A program made the position numbers and the translations under genes. Below, piece after piece: positions 16,580 through 24,918 of a DNA stretch of 64,000 nt (position 1 is the stretch's first letter; every line of letters starts with the position of its first letter). This DNA is from JASHPR01 sp963842355 (GTDB lineage: Bacteria; Actinomycetota; Actinomycetes; Streptosporangiales; Streptosporangiaceae), in NCBI GenBank assembly GCA_963842355.1, contig CAWJGC010000007.1, forward strand, positions 496,001 through 560,000, read 5' to 3'. The notes beneath the pieces were generated by a model. That model did no database searches, was not told the DNA's origin, and saw only the letters and a program-made list of their open reading frames with translations.

Positions 16580-16978
16580 ATGAGGCGATCGGTGGTGGAC
16601 TACGGGCTCGCGCGACGGGCGACCCTCGCGTCCGTGTTCTCCGGGCGCACCACGGTCACCGACGTCTGCGATGCTCATCCGTACCTGCTGCGGGCGGCCA
16701 AGTTCCACGGGGAGCCGACCGACCGGGCGTGCCCGATCTGCAGAAAGGCCAAGCTCACCCACGTCACGTACGTTTACGGGGACGAGCTTGGCCGCTACGA
16801 GGGACGGGTGAAGCAGGCCCCGGAGTTGGCTGAAATGGCCGCCGAATACGCGGAGTTCCAGGTTTACGTGGTCGAGGTCTGCCAGAGTTGTGCCTGGAAT
16901 CACCTCGCGTCGTCCTATGTTCTCGGCACAGGCGAACCGCAGCCCCGGCGCACTCGGCGCGCCCGTGCCGGCGACTGA
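16580..16978 (+). CDS. DUF5318 family protein
   Basis: 132 residues, conserved in actinobacteria next to penicillin-binding protein genes. Two cysteine pairs, CPIC near residue 53 and CQSC near residue 101, suggest a zinc ribbon; the body includes LLRAAKFHGEPTDR and VVEVCQSCAWNHL. No catalytic activity is known for the family. The ATG follows a 214-nt gap that contains the palindrome at 16441. Context suggests a link to envelope synthesis; that is inference. Confidence 0.85.
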   Translation: MRRSVVDYGLARRATLASVFSGRTTVTDVCDAHPYLLRAAKFHGEPTDRACPICRKAKLTHVTYVYGDELGRYEGRVKQAPELAEMAAEYAEFQVYVVEVCQSCAWNHLASSYVLGTGEPQPRRTRRARAGD

Positions 16979-17146
16979 CGGAGCTGGGCCCGCAGGATTC
17001 ACCGGCGACTTCTGGGGCCAGGCGGGTTGGCCGGGACGGCCAGGGTGTGACTCACGATATGTGCCGGGGCGGCTGGTACCACCGGTAACTTAAGCTTCGG
17101 CGGAACCGCAGAGCTCGTGACCCTGACCCGCGACCATCGAGGATGC

Positions 17147-20026
17147 GTGAGTAACCCAGACATAGCCGGGCCGTACTGGCAGGAACCAGACTGGCAGCAG
17201 CCGGTCGGCGCCGGCCGAAGTGGCGCGCGGCACGGCCGTGGCCGCACGGACGCCTACGGCCGCGGCGGCGATTACGCCCCGCCCGGCGGCAGCGGCCAGG
17301 TCCCCGGCAACGGACGCTCGAACGGGTACCAGGCCGCGGGCCGTCGTATGGCCGGCTACGACCGTCCGGCGGGTTATGACCGTCCGGCGGGCCACGGCGC
17401 TCCCGGCGGGTACGAGCGCGGGGGTGACGAGCGCGGGGGCGATGGCCGCCGGGGCGGTTCGATCGGCAACGACCTCAGGTCCAGACTCGGCCTCGGCCAC
17501 GGCGATACCGTCGGCTACCGCGGCGCGGGCGGCACCCGCGGGGCCACGGCCCTGCGCGAGCGCGGCACCGGCCGCTTCCCCGGCGGCGAGCGCATCCCGC
17601 GCGGGCGCCGCTCGCGCGGGTCCGGGGACGGCGGCTCCGGCGACGGCTGGGACGGTGGGCGGCGGCAGCGCCGCAAGGGCGACTGGTGGCGGCACTGGAC
17701 CTGGAAGAAGGCCCTGGCCGTCGTGGCCGGCGGCATCGCCGGGATGATGCTGCTGTTCGCGGCCGCTGTCGTGTACGAGTACCAGAAGACCCAGATCCCC
17801 ACGGAGGTCTCCGAGGCGGCGCTGCAGCAGTCGTCGACCGTCTACTTCGCCGGCGGCAAGACCGAGGTGGGCACGTTCAGCGCCGACGGCATCGACCGGC
17901 AGATGCTGACCTCGAACGAGATCCCCGCCGTGATGAAGAACGCCATCGTGGCGGCCGAGGACCGGAACTTCTACAACGAGGGCGGCATCTCGGTCACCGG
18001 CATCCTGCGCTCGGCCTACGAGGACCTCAAGGGCGGCGCCGGCCTGCAGGGCGGGTCCACGCTCACCGAGGAATTCGCCAAGAACTACTACACCACGATC
18101 GGCACCTCCCGCTCGATCAGTACCAAGATCAAGGAGATCTTCGTCGCGATCAAGCTCTCGCACGAGAAGTCCAAGGACTGGATCATGACCCAGTACCTGA
18201 ACACGGTCCCGTTCGGCTCCAACGCCTACGGCGTCGCCGCGGCGGCGCAGATCTACTTCGGCGAGCCCGCGAGCAAGCTGACGGTCTCCCAGGCCGCGAT
18301 GCTCGCCGCCATGGTCAACCAGCCGGGCTTCTTCACCCCCGAGCCCAACGGCGGGGCAGGCTATACGGCGCTGGTCGCGCGCTGGCAGTACGTGCTCAGC
18401 AACATGGTCAGGGACGGCGCCTTGACCCAGGCCGAAGCCAGCGCGCAGAAGTTCCCGAAAGTGCTGATGGAGAACGCGCTGTCGGAGGGGTGGACGGGCT
18501 ATAAGGGCTACATCATGCAGGCCGTGGAGAACGAGCTCCACTACACCTACGGCTACAGCTACACGCAGATTGACACCGGCGGCCTGAAGATCGTCACGAC
18601 CATCAGCCTGCAGAAGATGAACGCGCTCTACAAGGCGGTGGACGAGAACCTGGCGGTGTTGCGGGCCGACGGCACGCCGCTGCCGGCCTACGCGCACGTC
18701 GGCGCGGTGCTGGAGCAGCCGGGTACCGGGGACATCCTGGCCATGTACGGCGGCCCGAACTTCAACGCGAAGAACTGTGCCAAGATTTTCTGCCAGCTCA
18801 ACATGGCCACCGAGAACCGGGAGCAGGTCGGCTCCTCGTTCAAGCCGTACGTGCTGGCCACCGCCGTGTCCGAGGGCATGAACGTGTCGAACAGCGTCCT
18901 CAACGGGATCGAGCCGATGTGCGTGCCGCCCGACTCGACGCCGCAGTTCCAGGACGAGCTGTCCCTGCAGACCACGAACTGCCCGCCGGACTTCTTCCCG
19001 GTGAACATCGCGGGCGAGAACATGGGCCCGCTCAGCGTGGCCAAGGCGGCGGCGCTGTCGTCCGACCCCGGCTTCGAGGACCTGATTCACCGGGCAGGCA
19101 CCCAGGCCACGGTCAACATGGCCAAGGCGTTCGGCGTGAACACGATCCAGTCCGGGCTGCAGGCCAAGGTGCACGAGGTCGGGATGGCGCTGGGCATCGC
19201 CTCGCTGACCGTGCAGGAGCAGGCGACCACGTTCGCCACGCTCGCCAACGACGGGGAGTACGTCACGCCGCACGTGGTCGCCAAGATCACCGACGGCAAC
19301 GGCAACAACGTCCCGCTCAAGATCACGCACCGGCAGGTGCTCACCTCGGCCCAGGCCGCCGACGTGGACTACGCGCTCTCCTTCGACACCATTTACGGCA
19401 CCGCGGTCCCGAACGGAATCCTGAGCCCGGCGCGGCCGACCATCGGCAAGACCGGTACCACCGACAACGCGCAGTCGGCGTTCTTCATCGGCGCGATCCC
19501 GCAGTACTCGCTGGCGGTCGGGATGTTCACCAACCACCAGAACGGGTCGAACACCGACCCCCAGTCACTGAACGGCCTGGCCTCGGTCGGCGGCCAGGGC
19601 GGCGGTTTCGGCGGCGCCTGGCCGACGACCATCTGGCGTACCTACATGGACAGCGAGTTCGCGAACCTGCCGGTCGAGCAACTGCCCACCCCGGATTTCA
19701 ACGGCTTCACCAAGTGGGTCCAGGTGGCGCCCCAGCACCACAAGCGCAAGGCGCACCCCAACCCCAACCCCGGCCCGACGTGCGGCCCCGGACATCACCA
19801 CGGCTTCGGCCAGTGCCCACCGGTGGTGCCCACGCCCCCGAACCCGATCCCGACGCCGACCAACCCGAACCCGAACCCGACCGCGCCCAACCCGACGCCG
19901 ACACCAACCACGCCGACGCCGCCGTTCGGAGGTCCCGTGGGCGGCCTGAACACGGTCGGCGCGGTGCTGCTCCTGGTGGGGGAGGAACCGGCGCCGGTGC
20001 CGGTCCGGCCCCCGGGCGGTGGCTAG
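17147..20026 (+). CDS. Class A penicillin-binding protein (transglycosylase/transpeptidase)
   Basis: About 959 residues: a long Gly/Arg/Tyr-rich cytoplasmic tail, one membrane helix (KKALAVVAGGIAGMMLLFAA), a GT51 glycosyltransferase domain (AAEDRNFYNEGG, LQGGSTLTEEFAKNYY) and a transpeptidase domain with SSFK and KTGTT motifs, then a Pro/Asn/Thr-rich tail. It polymerises and cross-links peptidoglycan outside the membrane. The usual SxN motif appears as SSD (KAAALSSDPGF), an unusual residue at a catalytic position if that alignment is right. GTG 17147 is preferred over GTG 17117 because GAGG lies 5 nt before it. Confidence 0.93.
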   Translation: MSNPDIAGPYWQEPDWQQPVGAGRSGARHGRGRTDAYGRGGDYAPPGGSGQVPGNGRSNGYQAAGRRMAGYDRPAGYDRPAGHGAPGGYERGGDERGGDGRRGGSIGNDLRSRLGLGHGDTVGYRGAGGTRGATALRERGTGRFPGGERIPRGRRSRGSGDGGSGDGWDGGRRQRRKGDWWRHWTWKKALAVVAGGIAGMMLLFAAAVVYEYQKTQIPTEVSEAALQQSSTVYFAGGKTEVGTFSADGIDRQMLTSNEIPAVMKNAIVAAEDRNFYNEGGISVTGILRSAYEDLKGGAGLQGGSTLTEEFAKNYYTTIGTSRSISTKIKEIFVAIKLSHEKSKDWIMTQYLNTVPFGSNAYGVAAAAQIYFGEPASKLTVSQAAMLAAMVNQPGFFTPEPNGGAGYTALVARWQYVLSNMVRDGALTQAEASAQKFPKVLMENALSEGWTGYKGYIMQAVENELHYTYGYSYTQIDTGGLKIVTTISLQKMNALYKAVDENLAVLRADGTPLPAYAHVGAVLEQPGTGDILAMYGGPNFNAKNCAKIFCQLNMATENREQVGSSFKPYVLATAVSEGMNVSNSVLNGIEPMCVPPDSTPQFQDELSLQTTNCPPDFFPVNIAGENMGPLSVAKAAALSSDPGFEDLIHRAGTQATVNMAKAFGVNTIQSGLQAKVHEVGMALGIASLTVQEQATTFATLANDGEYVTPHVVAKITDGNGNNVPLKITHRQVLTSAQAADVDYALSFDTIYGTAVPNGILSPARPTIGKTGTTDNAQSAFFIGAIPQYSLAVGMFTNHQNGSNTDPQSLNGLASVGGQGGGFGGAWPTTIWRTYMDSEFANLPVEQLPTPDFNGFTKWVQVAPQHHKRKAHPNPNPGPTCGPGHHHGFGQCPPVVPTPPNPIPTPTNPNPNPTAPNPTPTPTTPTPPFGGPVGGLNTVGAVLLLVGEEPAPVPVRPPGGG

Positions 20027-20036
20027 CGCGAACTGA

Positions 20037-20059
20037 CCAGCTAGCAGCTCGCTAGCTGG
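20037..20059. terminator. Bidirectional terminator between PBP and AP endonuclease genes
   Basis: CCAGCTAGC, loop AGCTC, then GCTAGCTGG: a perfect 9-bp stem lying exactly between two convergent genes and containing the endonuclease stop codon. Confidence 0.8.
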
Positions 20060-20834
20060 CGAGCTGGGCGCGCAGCCAGCGGACGTCGCCGGCCGGATCG
20101 GGGGTCTCGCAGACGACCGGGGCGCCGGCCGCACGGACCACGTCGACGATGAGCGCCGGGTCGATCGTGCCCGACTCGAGGTCGGCGTGCCGGTCCCGGC
20201 CGGAGCCGAACTCATCCCGCGAGTTGTTGCAGTGCACGAGGTCGATCCGGCCGGTGATCGCCTTGAGCCGGTCCACCGCGGTCTGGAGTTCCTCGCCCGC
20301 CGAGTTGGCGTGGCAGGTGTCCAGGCAGAACCCGACCTCGCCGCCGCCTTCGGCCGCATCGGCGACGACCTCCCAGAGCCGGGCGATCGCGTCGAAGCTG
20401 CGGGCCATCGCGCCGTCACCGCCCGCCGTGTTCTCGATCAGCATCGGCAGTGGCCGGTCGATCCGCTCCACGGCCTTGCGCCAGCTTTCGTAGCCCTCCT
20501 CGGGATCCACCCCGGCCGTGACGTGGCCGCCGTGCACGATCAGGCCCTTGGCGCCGATCTGCGCGGCGGCGGCGAGTTGCTGCTCGAGCAGCTTCCGGCT
20601 GGGAATCCGGATCCGGTTGTTGGGCGACGCGACGTTGATCACGTAGGGCGCGTGGATGTAGGCGTCGACGCCGGCGGCGGCGAAGGCCGCGCGGACCTCG
20701 GCTGGCTCGCCGGGGAACGTGGGGGCCTTCCAGCCCTGCGGGTCGCCGAGGAAGAACTGGACGACCTCGGCGTCGGCAGCTTGCGCCGCGGCCAGCGGGT
20801 CGCCCTCGTGCAGGTGGACTCCGATGCGGACCAT
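20052..20834 (-). CDS. nfo: AP endonuclease / deoxyribonuclease IV family (TIM barrel)
   Basis: 260 residues. Metal-binding segments of endonuclease IV are visible: YIHAPYVINVASPNN, LIVHGGHVTAG, LIENTAGG, FCLDTCHANSAGEEL, and HCNNSRDEFGSGRDRH. The enzyme cuts DNA at abasic sites during base-excision repair. The ATG at 20834 (MVRIGVHLHEGD) matches the family start; upstream codons in the same frame look unrelated. Convergent with the PBP gene and separated from it by a perfect terminator. Confidence 0.9.
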   Translation of the reverse strand: MVRIGVHLHEGDPLAAAQAADAEVVQFFLGDPQGWKAPTFPGEPAEVRAAFAAAGVDAYIHAPYVINVASPNNRIRIPSRKLLEQQLAAAAQIGAKGLIVHGGHVTAGVDPEEGYESWRKAVERIDRPLPMLIENTAGGDGAMARSFDAIARLWEVVADAAEGGGEVGFCLDTCHANSAGEELQTAVDRLKAITGRIDLVHCNNSRDEFGSGRDRHADLESGTIDPALIVDVVRAAGAPVVCETPDPAGDVRWLRAQLAS

Positions 20835-20919
20835 GACCCCGAGCCTAACGGCCCCTGGATCGCGACGCCCCCGCGTCAGCCGGGCCAGAGCCGCGACGGC
20901 CAGCTTTGCTGGACGTGAA

Positions 20920-20985
20920 GGGGAAGGGGAGGCGGGTGGGGGCATCGCGGGGGCTCCGGGGGATCGTCCCCCCGGGCAAGCACAG
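20920..20985. repeat. GC hairpin of a dispersed short repeat family
   Basis: GGGGGCTCC, GGGGGATCG, then TCCCCCCGGGCAAGCACAG. Related G-run/C-run hairpins ending in an ACAG-like tail occur near 6310-6380, 6965-6990 and 57590-57710. It lies at the 3' end of a small membrane-protein gene and may serve as a terminator. Confidence 0.5.
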
Positions 20986-21288
20986 CTAGCTGAAGCCGCC
21001 GTGCGCGATGCTCAGGCCCATGCCGACGAAGGAGGCGATGATGCCCGCCATGATGAAGACCCGCTGCTCCCGCGTCACGGAGACCATCTGCGCGTACAGG
21101 CCGACGACGAACGCCACGATGCCGAGCACCGTGCCCGGCAGGTGAGCGCGCACGATGAACCCGATCGCGAACGCCGCGAGCCCGGCCACGAACGTGAACG
21201 CGGTGAGGGCGTTCTCGAGCGGATGTCGCTGGCCATCGCTGTTCAGCGTGAGGCGAACACGGGACCCGGTCCTGACGGCCTCGGGCAT
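20986..21288 (-). CDS. Small membrane protein, actinobacterial
   Basis: 100 residues with three hydrophobic helices (LTAFTFVAGLAAFAIGFIV, PGTVLGIVAFVVGLYAQMV, VFIMAGIIASFVGMGLSIA). The start ATG 21288 is preferred to a GTG 81 nt further out because the extra codons look like non-coding GC-rich sequence. I do not recognise a functional family; the last helix ends in a short polar tail, AHGGFS. Confidence 0.68.
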   Translation of the reverse strand: MPEAVRTGSRVRLTLNSDGQRHPLENALTAFTFVAGLAAFAIGFIVRAHLPGTVLGIVAFVVGLYAQMVSVTREQRVFIMAGIIASFVGMGLSIAHGGFS

Positions 21289-21605
21289 GGCACTGACCCC
21301 CTGACCCCGCCACCTCGCGGGTGGCTTGTCCGCTGAGTCTGTTTCCGCCACCGGGCACGCGGGAACCACGCCGCCGGGCCCGATGGCGAACAGCCTAGCG
21401 GTCGGCGGGTCAGGCGTCTGCGGGGCGCTGCCCGATTCACGGCGGCCGGGTGCAGGCCATAAATGTGTGGCCGTCTGGCGGCCGAGCAGGTCCGCGGTGA
21501 GCTGACGGCCTGATCACGGGCCTTTGCGGAGCGCAGGCGGGTGCCGGCTGCCGGGGATCTCGAGGCTGGTTGCCGGCCGCGTCCCGTGGCAGGCCCGCCG
21601 CCCGG

Positions 21606-21680
21606 CTTTACGTCACAAAGTTCGCCGGGCTGAGCCCTTGACTTTGTGTCATAAAGCGGAGTCTACTTTGTGGCATAGAG
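21606..21680. promoter_or_regulatory. Three operator copies and promoter of the membrane-protein/HTH operon
   Basis: Three 17-nt sites share ACTTTGTGNCRTAAAG: 21606-21622 (inverted), 21640-21656 and 21664-21680. Each is itself nearly palindromic (CTTTGTG / CATAAAG). A promoter-like TTGACT at 21638-21643 and TCTACT at 21662-21667 (18-nt spacing) overlap sites two and three, so binding there should block transcription. The winged-helix protein encoded second in the operon is the obvious candidate ligand. Confidence 0.75.
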
Positions 21681-21698
21681 CAGATCGAGGGAGACACC

Positions 21699-22349
21699 AT
21701 GAACCCCGCACCCGACCCCGCCGCCTCCGCCGGCAACGGCGGCACCTTCGACCCCCGCCAGGCCGCCGCCCTGCTGGACCAGGCCACCGGGCAGGCCCGC
21801 CGCCAGCTGGCGCCCGCCCCGCCGTGGCTCCTGGCGGCCCGGGCGGTCGCGGTCCTGGCCGCCTGCGGCGCGGTCTGGCTCTCGGTACGCCGACAGCACC
21901 CCTACCAGGGCCCGACGGCCGCCGACATCCCCGTCCTGGCCGCGTTCATTGTCCTCAACTTCGCCGCCACCGTCGCGGTCCGCGAGCGCGCGCTGGCCGG
22001 GGTGCGCGGCACCACCCGGCTGCGCCCGGCCGAGATCACCGTCCTGGCGGCGGCCTGGGCCGCCGTGCCCGTCCTCCTGGGGGCGCTGGCCGCCAGCGGG
22101 GTGAGCTTCGCCCTGCACCCCACCACGGTGCTGATCATCCCCGGCCTGGCCTGGGCGGGCGTCATGGCGGCCCGGGCGAACTGGCGCCCGGCCGGCACCG
22201 GGCTCGCGCTCGCCGCCATCGGCGCCGCGGGCGCGCTCGCCGGGCCGGCCGGGGCGTGGGCGGTCGCCGGCGCGGGCCTGTGCGCGGTGCTGCTGGGCAA
22301 CGCCGCCGCCCTCGCCTGGCGGCAGCGCCGCAGCGCGGGCCGGCCATGA
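21699..22349 (+). CDS. Polytopic membrane protein paired with an HTH regulator
   Basis: 216 residues, about six membrane helices after a soluble N-terminus (FDPRQAAALLDQATGQARRQL). ATG with GGGAGA 8 nt upstream. Its stop overlaps the regulator start by 4 nt (ATGA). I do not know a function; such membrane-protein/winged-helix pairs are common in actinomycetes and usually self-regulated. Three operator copies lie immediately upstream. Confidence 0.78.
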   Translation: MNPAPDPAASAGNGGTFDPRQAAALLDQATGQARRQLAPAPPWLLAARAVAVLAACGAVWLSVRRQHPYQGPTAADIPVLAAFIVLNFAATVAVRERALAGVRGTTRLRPAEITVLAAAWAAVPVLLGALAASGVSFALHPTTVLIIPGLAWAGVMAARANWRPAGTGLALAAIGAAGALAGPAGAWAVAGAGLCAVLLGNAAALAWRQRRSAGRP

Positions 22350-22693
22350 CCGCCGGCGAGCTCGACCCGCTGATCCACGTCCCCACCCGGCTGAAGATCG
22401 TCGCGACGCTGGCGGCGCTGCCCGGCGGCGACACGCTCTCCTTCACCCGGCTGCAGCACATGATCGGGCTCACCCCCGGCAACCTGATCATCCACCTGCG
22501 CAAACTCGAAGACGCCGACTACATCACCAGCGAGAAGACCCGCAACGGGACCGTGTCCATCACCACCGTCGCCCTGACCGGCCGGGGCCGGGCAGCACTC
22601 GGCGCCTACACCCGGGCGCTGCGCGGCCTGCTCGCCGGCCTGGACGCAGACCCCAAAGGCGCCCCGCCCGGCGGCGACTATGTTGATTTCTGA
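22346..22693 (+). CDS. Winged-helix transcriptional regulator (HTH_34/ArsR-MarR-like)
   Basis: 115 residues. HVPTRLKIVATLAAL then FTRLQHMIGLTPGNLIIHLRKLEDADYI is a compact winged helix with the recognition helix around residues 40-55, and GTVSITTVALTGRGRAAL forms the wing and last helix. No ligand-binding domain is present. It is translationally coupled to the membrane protein and probably represses their shared promoter through the repeated CTTTGTG-type sites. Confidence 0.87.
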   Translation: MTAGELDPLIHVPTRLKIVATLAALPGGDTLSFTRLQHMIGLTPGNLIIHLRKLEDADYITSEKTRNGTVSITTVALTGRGRAALGAYTRALRGLLAGLDADPKGAPPGGDYVDF

Positions 22694-22814
22694 GCCCGAC
22701 CCGTCCCACACCCACGGGGGCCGATAGCGCACGGAAACTGTCAGTGCCTGCTGGTAAGCTGGCGCAGCCGCGCAGGGCCGCCGCAGTACCAGCCAGGACA
22801 GCGGAGGCGCGTGG

Positions 22815-22872
22815 CTCCTCCTGTCACGGAGAGACCGTGACCGCGTCAGTCCAGAGGAGGCAGGGTAACCGC
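22815..22872 (+). promoter_or_regulatory. rpsF mRNA leader with sequestered ribosome site
   Basis: In the RNA, GUCACGG (22823-22829) pairs with CCGUGAC (22835-22841) as a perfect hairpin, and flanking CUCCUC (22815-22820) pairs with GAGGAG (22854-22859), which is the Shine-Dalgarno sequence of rpsF. S6:S18 binding to rpsF leaders is established in several bacteria; whether this structure is that leader is inference. Confidence 0.5.
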
Positions 22873-23163
22873 ATGCGCCACTACGAGATGATGATCATCC
22901 TCGATCCCTCACTTGAGGAGCGCACCGTCCAGCCGTCGCTCGAGCAGTTCCTGAGCGTCGTCACCACCGCGGGCGGCACCGTGGACAAGGTGGACGTCTG
23001 GGGTCGGCGACGGCTCGCCTACGAGATCGACAAGAAGTCCGAGGGCATCTACACCGTGATCGACCTGATGGCGGAGCCCGACACGGTCAAGGAACTCGAC
23101 CGCCAGCTCAACCTGAACGAGGCGGTCCTGCGAACGAAGATCATCCGACCCGAACAGAGATGA
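22873..23163 (+). CDS. rpsF: 30S ribosomal protein S6
   Basis: 96 residues. MRHYEMMIILDPSLEE at the start and WGRRRLAYEIDKKSEGIYTV in the middle are standard for S6, which binds the 30S platform together with S18. The ATG is 12 nt after AGAGGAGG. It is first in the rpsF-ssb-rpsR-rplI operon, all on the plus strand with short gaps. The leader can fold to hide the ribosome site. Confidence 0.97.
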   Translation: MRHYEMMIILDPSLEERTVQPSLEQFLSVVTTAGGTVDKVDVWGRRRLAYEIDKKSEGIYTVIDLMAEPDTVKELDRQLNLNEAVLRTKIIRPEQR

Positions 23164-23221
23164 ACGCAGGCCCGGCGGCGAGCCCTGACCTGATACCACC
23201 CGAGTGACCGGGAGGACCCCG

Positions 23222-23761
23222 ATGGCAGGAGACACCCAGATAACCATCGTCGGCAACCTTGTCGACGATCCGCAGCTGCGCTACACCCCGACCGGTCAGG
23301 CGGTCGCCAACTTCCGCGTCGCCTCCACCCCGCGGTACCTCGACCGGAATACCAATGAGTGGAAGGACGGCGACTCGCTGTTCCTGTCCTGCAACGTCTG
23401 GCGGCAGGCAGCCGAGAACGTCGCCGAATCGCTGCAGCGCGGGATGCGGGTCATCGTGTCCGGGCGGCTGCGGCAGCGGTCGTACGAGACCAAGGAAGGC
23501 GAGAAGCGCACGGTCTACGAGATCGAGGTGGACGAAGTCGGCCCCTCGCTGCGCAACGCCTCGGCCAAGGTGACCAGGTCCAGCCGGTCCACCGGCGGCG
23601 GCGGTTTCGGCGGCGGCCCGTCCGGCCAGTCCGGCCAGTCCGGCCCGTCCGGGGGCGGCGGCCAGTCCGGGTATGGTGGAGGCGGCGGGCGCCCTGCGGC
23701 CGACGACCCGTGGGCATCCGATGCGGGCGGCGACGGGTTCTCGGACGAGCCGCCGTTCTGA
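23222..23761 (+). CDS. ssb: Single-stranded DNA-binding protein
   Basis: 179 residues. The OB-fold start MAGDTQITIVGNLVDDPQLR, the core WRQAAENVAESLQRGMRVIV, a Gly/Ser/Gln-rich linker and the acidic protein-docking tip DEPPF at the C-terminus are all present. It coats single-stranded DNA and recruits repair and replication proteins. ATG 23222 has GGGAGG 7 nt upstream; an ACG/ATG-proximal extension upstream is not SSB-like. Confidence 0.97.
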   Translation: MAGDTQITIVGNLVDDPQLRYTPTGQAVANFRVASTPRYLDRNTNEWKDGDSLFLSCNVWRQAAENVAESLQRGMRVIVSGRLRQRSYETKEGEKRTVYEIEVDEVGPSLRNASAKVTRSSRSTGGGGFGGGPSGQSGQSGPSGGGGQSGYGGGGGRPAADDPWASDAGGDGFSDEPPF

Positions 23762-23880
23762 CCCGCTGACCCCGGCCCGCCATTGCCGGCCCGAAGTACG
23801 CCATACCTACTACCTACCGCGTTTACCACGACCCACCGACCATCCCCGCCGCGGGCGGGGCTCTGCCAAGGAGCACCACG

Positions 23881-24117
23881 ATGGCCAAACCGCCGATTCG
23901 CAAGCCCAAGAAAAAGGTCTGCCTGTTCTGCCAGGAGAAGATCGTCCACGTGGACTACAAGGACACGGGGCTGCTGCGGAAGTTCATCTCCGACCGCGGC
24001 AAGATCCGGGCCCGCCGGGTCTCCGGCAACTGCACGCAGCACCAGCGCGACGTCGCCACCGCGATCAAGAACGCCCGCGAGATGGCGCTGCTGCCCTACA
24101 CGAGCACAGCGCGATAA
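23881..24117 (+). CDS. rpsR: 30S ribosomal protein S18
   Basis: 78 residues. KPPIRKPKKKVCLFCQEK then DYKDTGLLRKFISDRGKI and RVSGNCTQHQRDVATAIKNA identify S18. Cysteines CLFC near residue 14 and a later Cys before TQHQ indicate the zinc-binding (C+) form. It partners S6 on the 30S platform. AAGGAG lies 8 nt before the ATG. Actinomycetes often carry a second zinc-free copy elsewhere; none is seen here. Confidence 0.97.
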   Translation: MAKPPIRKPKKKVCLFCQEKIVHVDYKDTGLLRKFISDRGKIRARRVSGNCTQHQRDVATAIKNAREMALLPYTSTAR

Positions 24118-24140
24118 CGGCCGAGGGAGGTAGCACACCG

Positions 24141-24602
24141 ATGAGCGGTACACCGATGAAGCTCATCCTGACCCAGGAGGTCACCGGCCTGGGCGCCCCC
24201 GGCGACGTGGTGGAGGTGGCCGGCGGCTACGGCCGCAACTACCTGGTGCCGCGCGGGCTCGCGATGCAATGGTCCCGCGGCGCGGAGAAGCAGATCGACC
24301 TGATCAAGCGAGCCAGGTCCGCCCGCGAGATCAGGGGCCTGGACGACGCCAGGGACGCCGCCAGCAGGCTCGCGTCGCTCGACGTGCGGCTGCAGACCCG
24401 CGCGGGCGGCGGCGGCCGCCTCTTCGGTTCCGTGTCGCCGGCCGACATCGCGGCGGCGGTCAAGGCGGCGGGCGGCCCCGACCTCGACCGCCGCAGGATC
24501 GAGATCAAGAACCCGATCAAGACGGTCGGCGCTCACCAGGTGACGGTCCGGCTCCACCCCGAGGTAGCCGCCACCCTGGACGTCGTGGTCACCGGTTCCT
24601 GA
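24141..24602 (+). CDS. rplI: 50S ribosomal protein L9
   Basis: 153 residues. MKLILTQEVTGLGAPGDVVE and GYGRNYLVPRGLAMQW form the N-terminal RNA-binding domain, followed by the long helix and the C-terminal domain (LFGSVSPADIAAAV, IKTVGAHQVTVRLHPEV). ATG 24141 has GGGAGG 10 nt upstream; ATG 24156 is an alternative. The final 18 nt with the stop are part of a perfect 21-nt tandem duplication (24585-24626). Confidence 0.96.
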   Translation: MSGTPMKLILTQEVTGLGAPGDVVEVAGGYGRNYLVPRGLAMQWSRGAEKQIDLIKRARSAREIRGLDDARDAASRLASLDVRLQTRAGGGGRLFGSVSPADIAAAVKAAGGPDLDRRRIEIKNPIKTVGAHQVTVRLHPEVAATLDVVVTGS

Positions 24603-24626
24603 CCGGTGGTCACCGGTTCCTGACCG
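24585..24626 (+). repeat. 21-nt perfect tandem duplication over the rplI stop
   Basis: The 21 nt ending the rplI frame (start GTGGTCACC, end CCTGACCG, TGA stop included) are repeated immediately afterwards without a mismatch, so a second in-frame-looking stop follows 21 nt later. Confidence 0.85.
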
Positions 24627-24630
24627 ATCG

Positions 24631-24918
24631 TCACTCCGCGACCGCGAGATAGCCGGGCAGCCGCTTCGCCAGCTCGGGGTCGATGTCGGCGATCATCTCC
24701 CAGATCGCGGCGAGGCGGTCGGCCATGTCCCCGGCCTCTGCCGCGTGCTGGGCCTCTGCCGCGTCCCCGCCCTCTCCCGCGTCCCCGCCCTCTCCCGCGT
24801 CGTAGAGCGGGAGTGTCGCCGCCGCCGCGGTTACGCTGCCGTGCTCACCTGACCGGCCCGCCAGCTCCTCGATGGCTCGACAAATCCGGGCGATCCGGGC
24901 GGCCGTAGTCGAACACAT
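24631..24918 (-). CDS. Small hypothetical protein with Gly/Glu repeat
   Basis: 95 residues. Two helical parts (ARIARICRAIEELAGR and MADRLAAIWEMIADIDPELAKRLPGY) flank a low-complexity stretch of repeated DAGEGG and DAAEA units coded by about 18-bp tandem repeats. The codon use and the amphipathic ends suggest a real gene, but I recognise no family. It lies alone on the minus strand between rplI and dnaB, convergent with rplI. Confidence 0.5.
   Translation of the reverse strand: MCSTTAARIARICRAIEELAGRSGEHGSVTAAAATLPLYDAGEGGDAGEGGDAAEAQHAAEAGDMADRLAAIWEMIADIDPELAKRLPGYLAVAE

Noticed and set aside
17090..19537. 815-codon open frame antisense to the penicillin-binding protein gene
   Set aside because: Its product is Arg/His/Val-rich with no domain; it mirrors third-position GC of the real gene on the plus strand, which has clear catalytic motifs.
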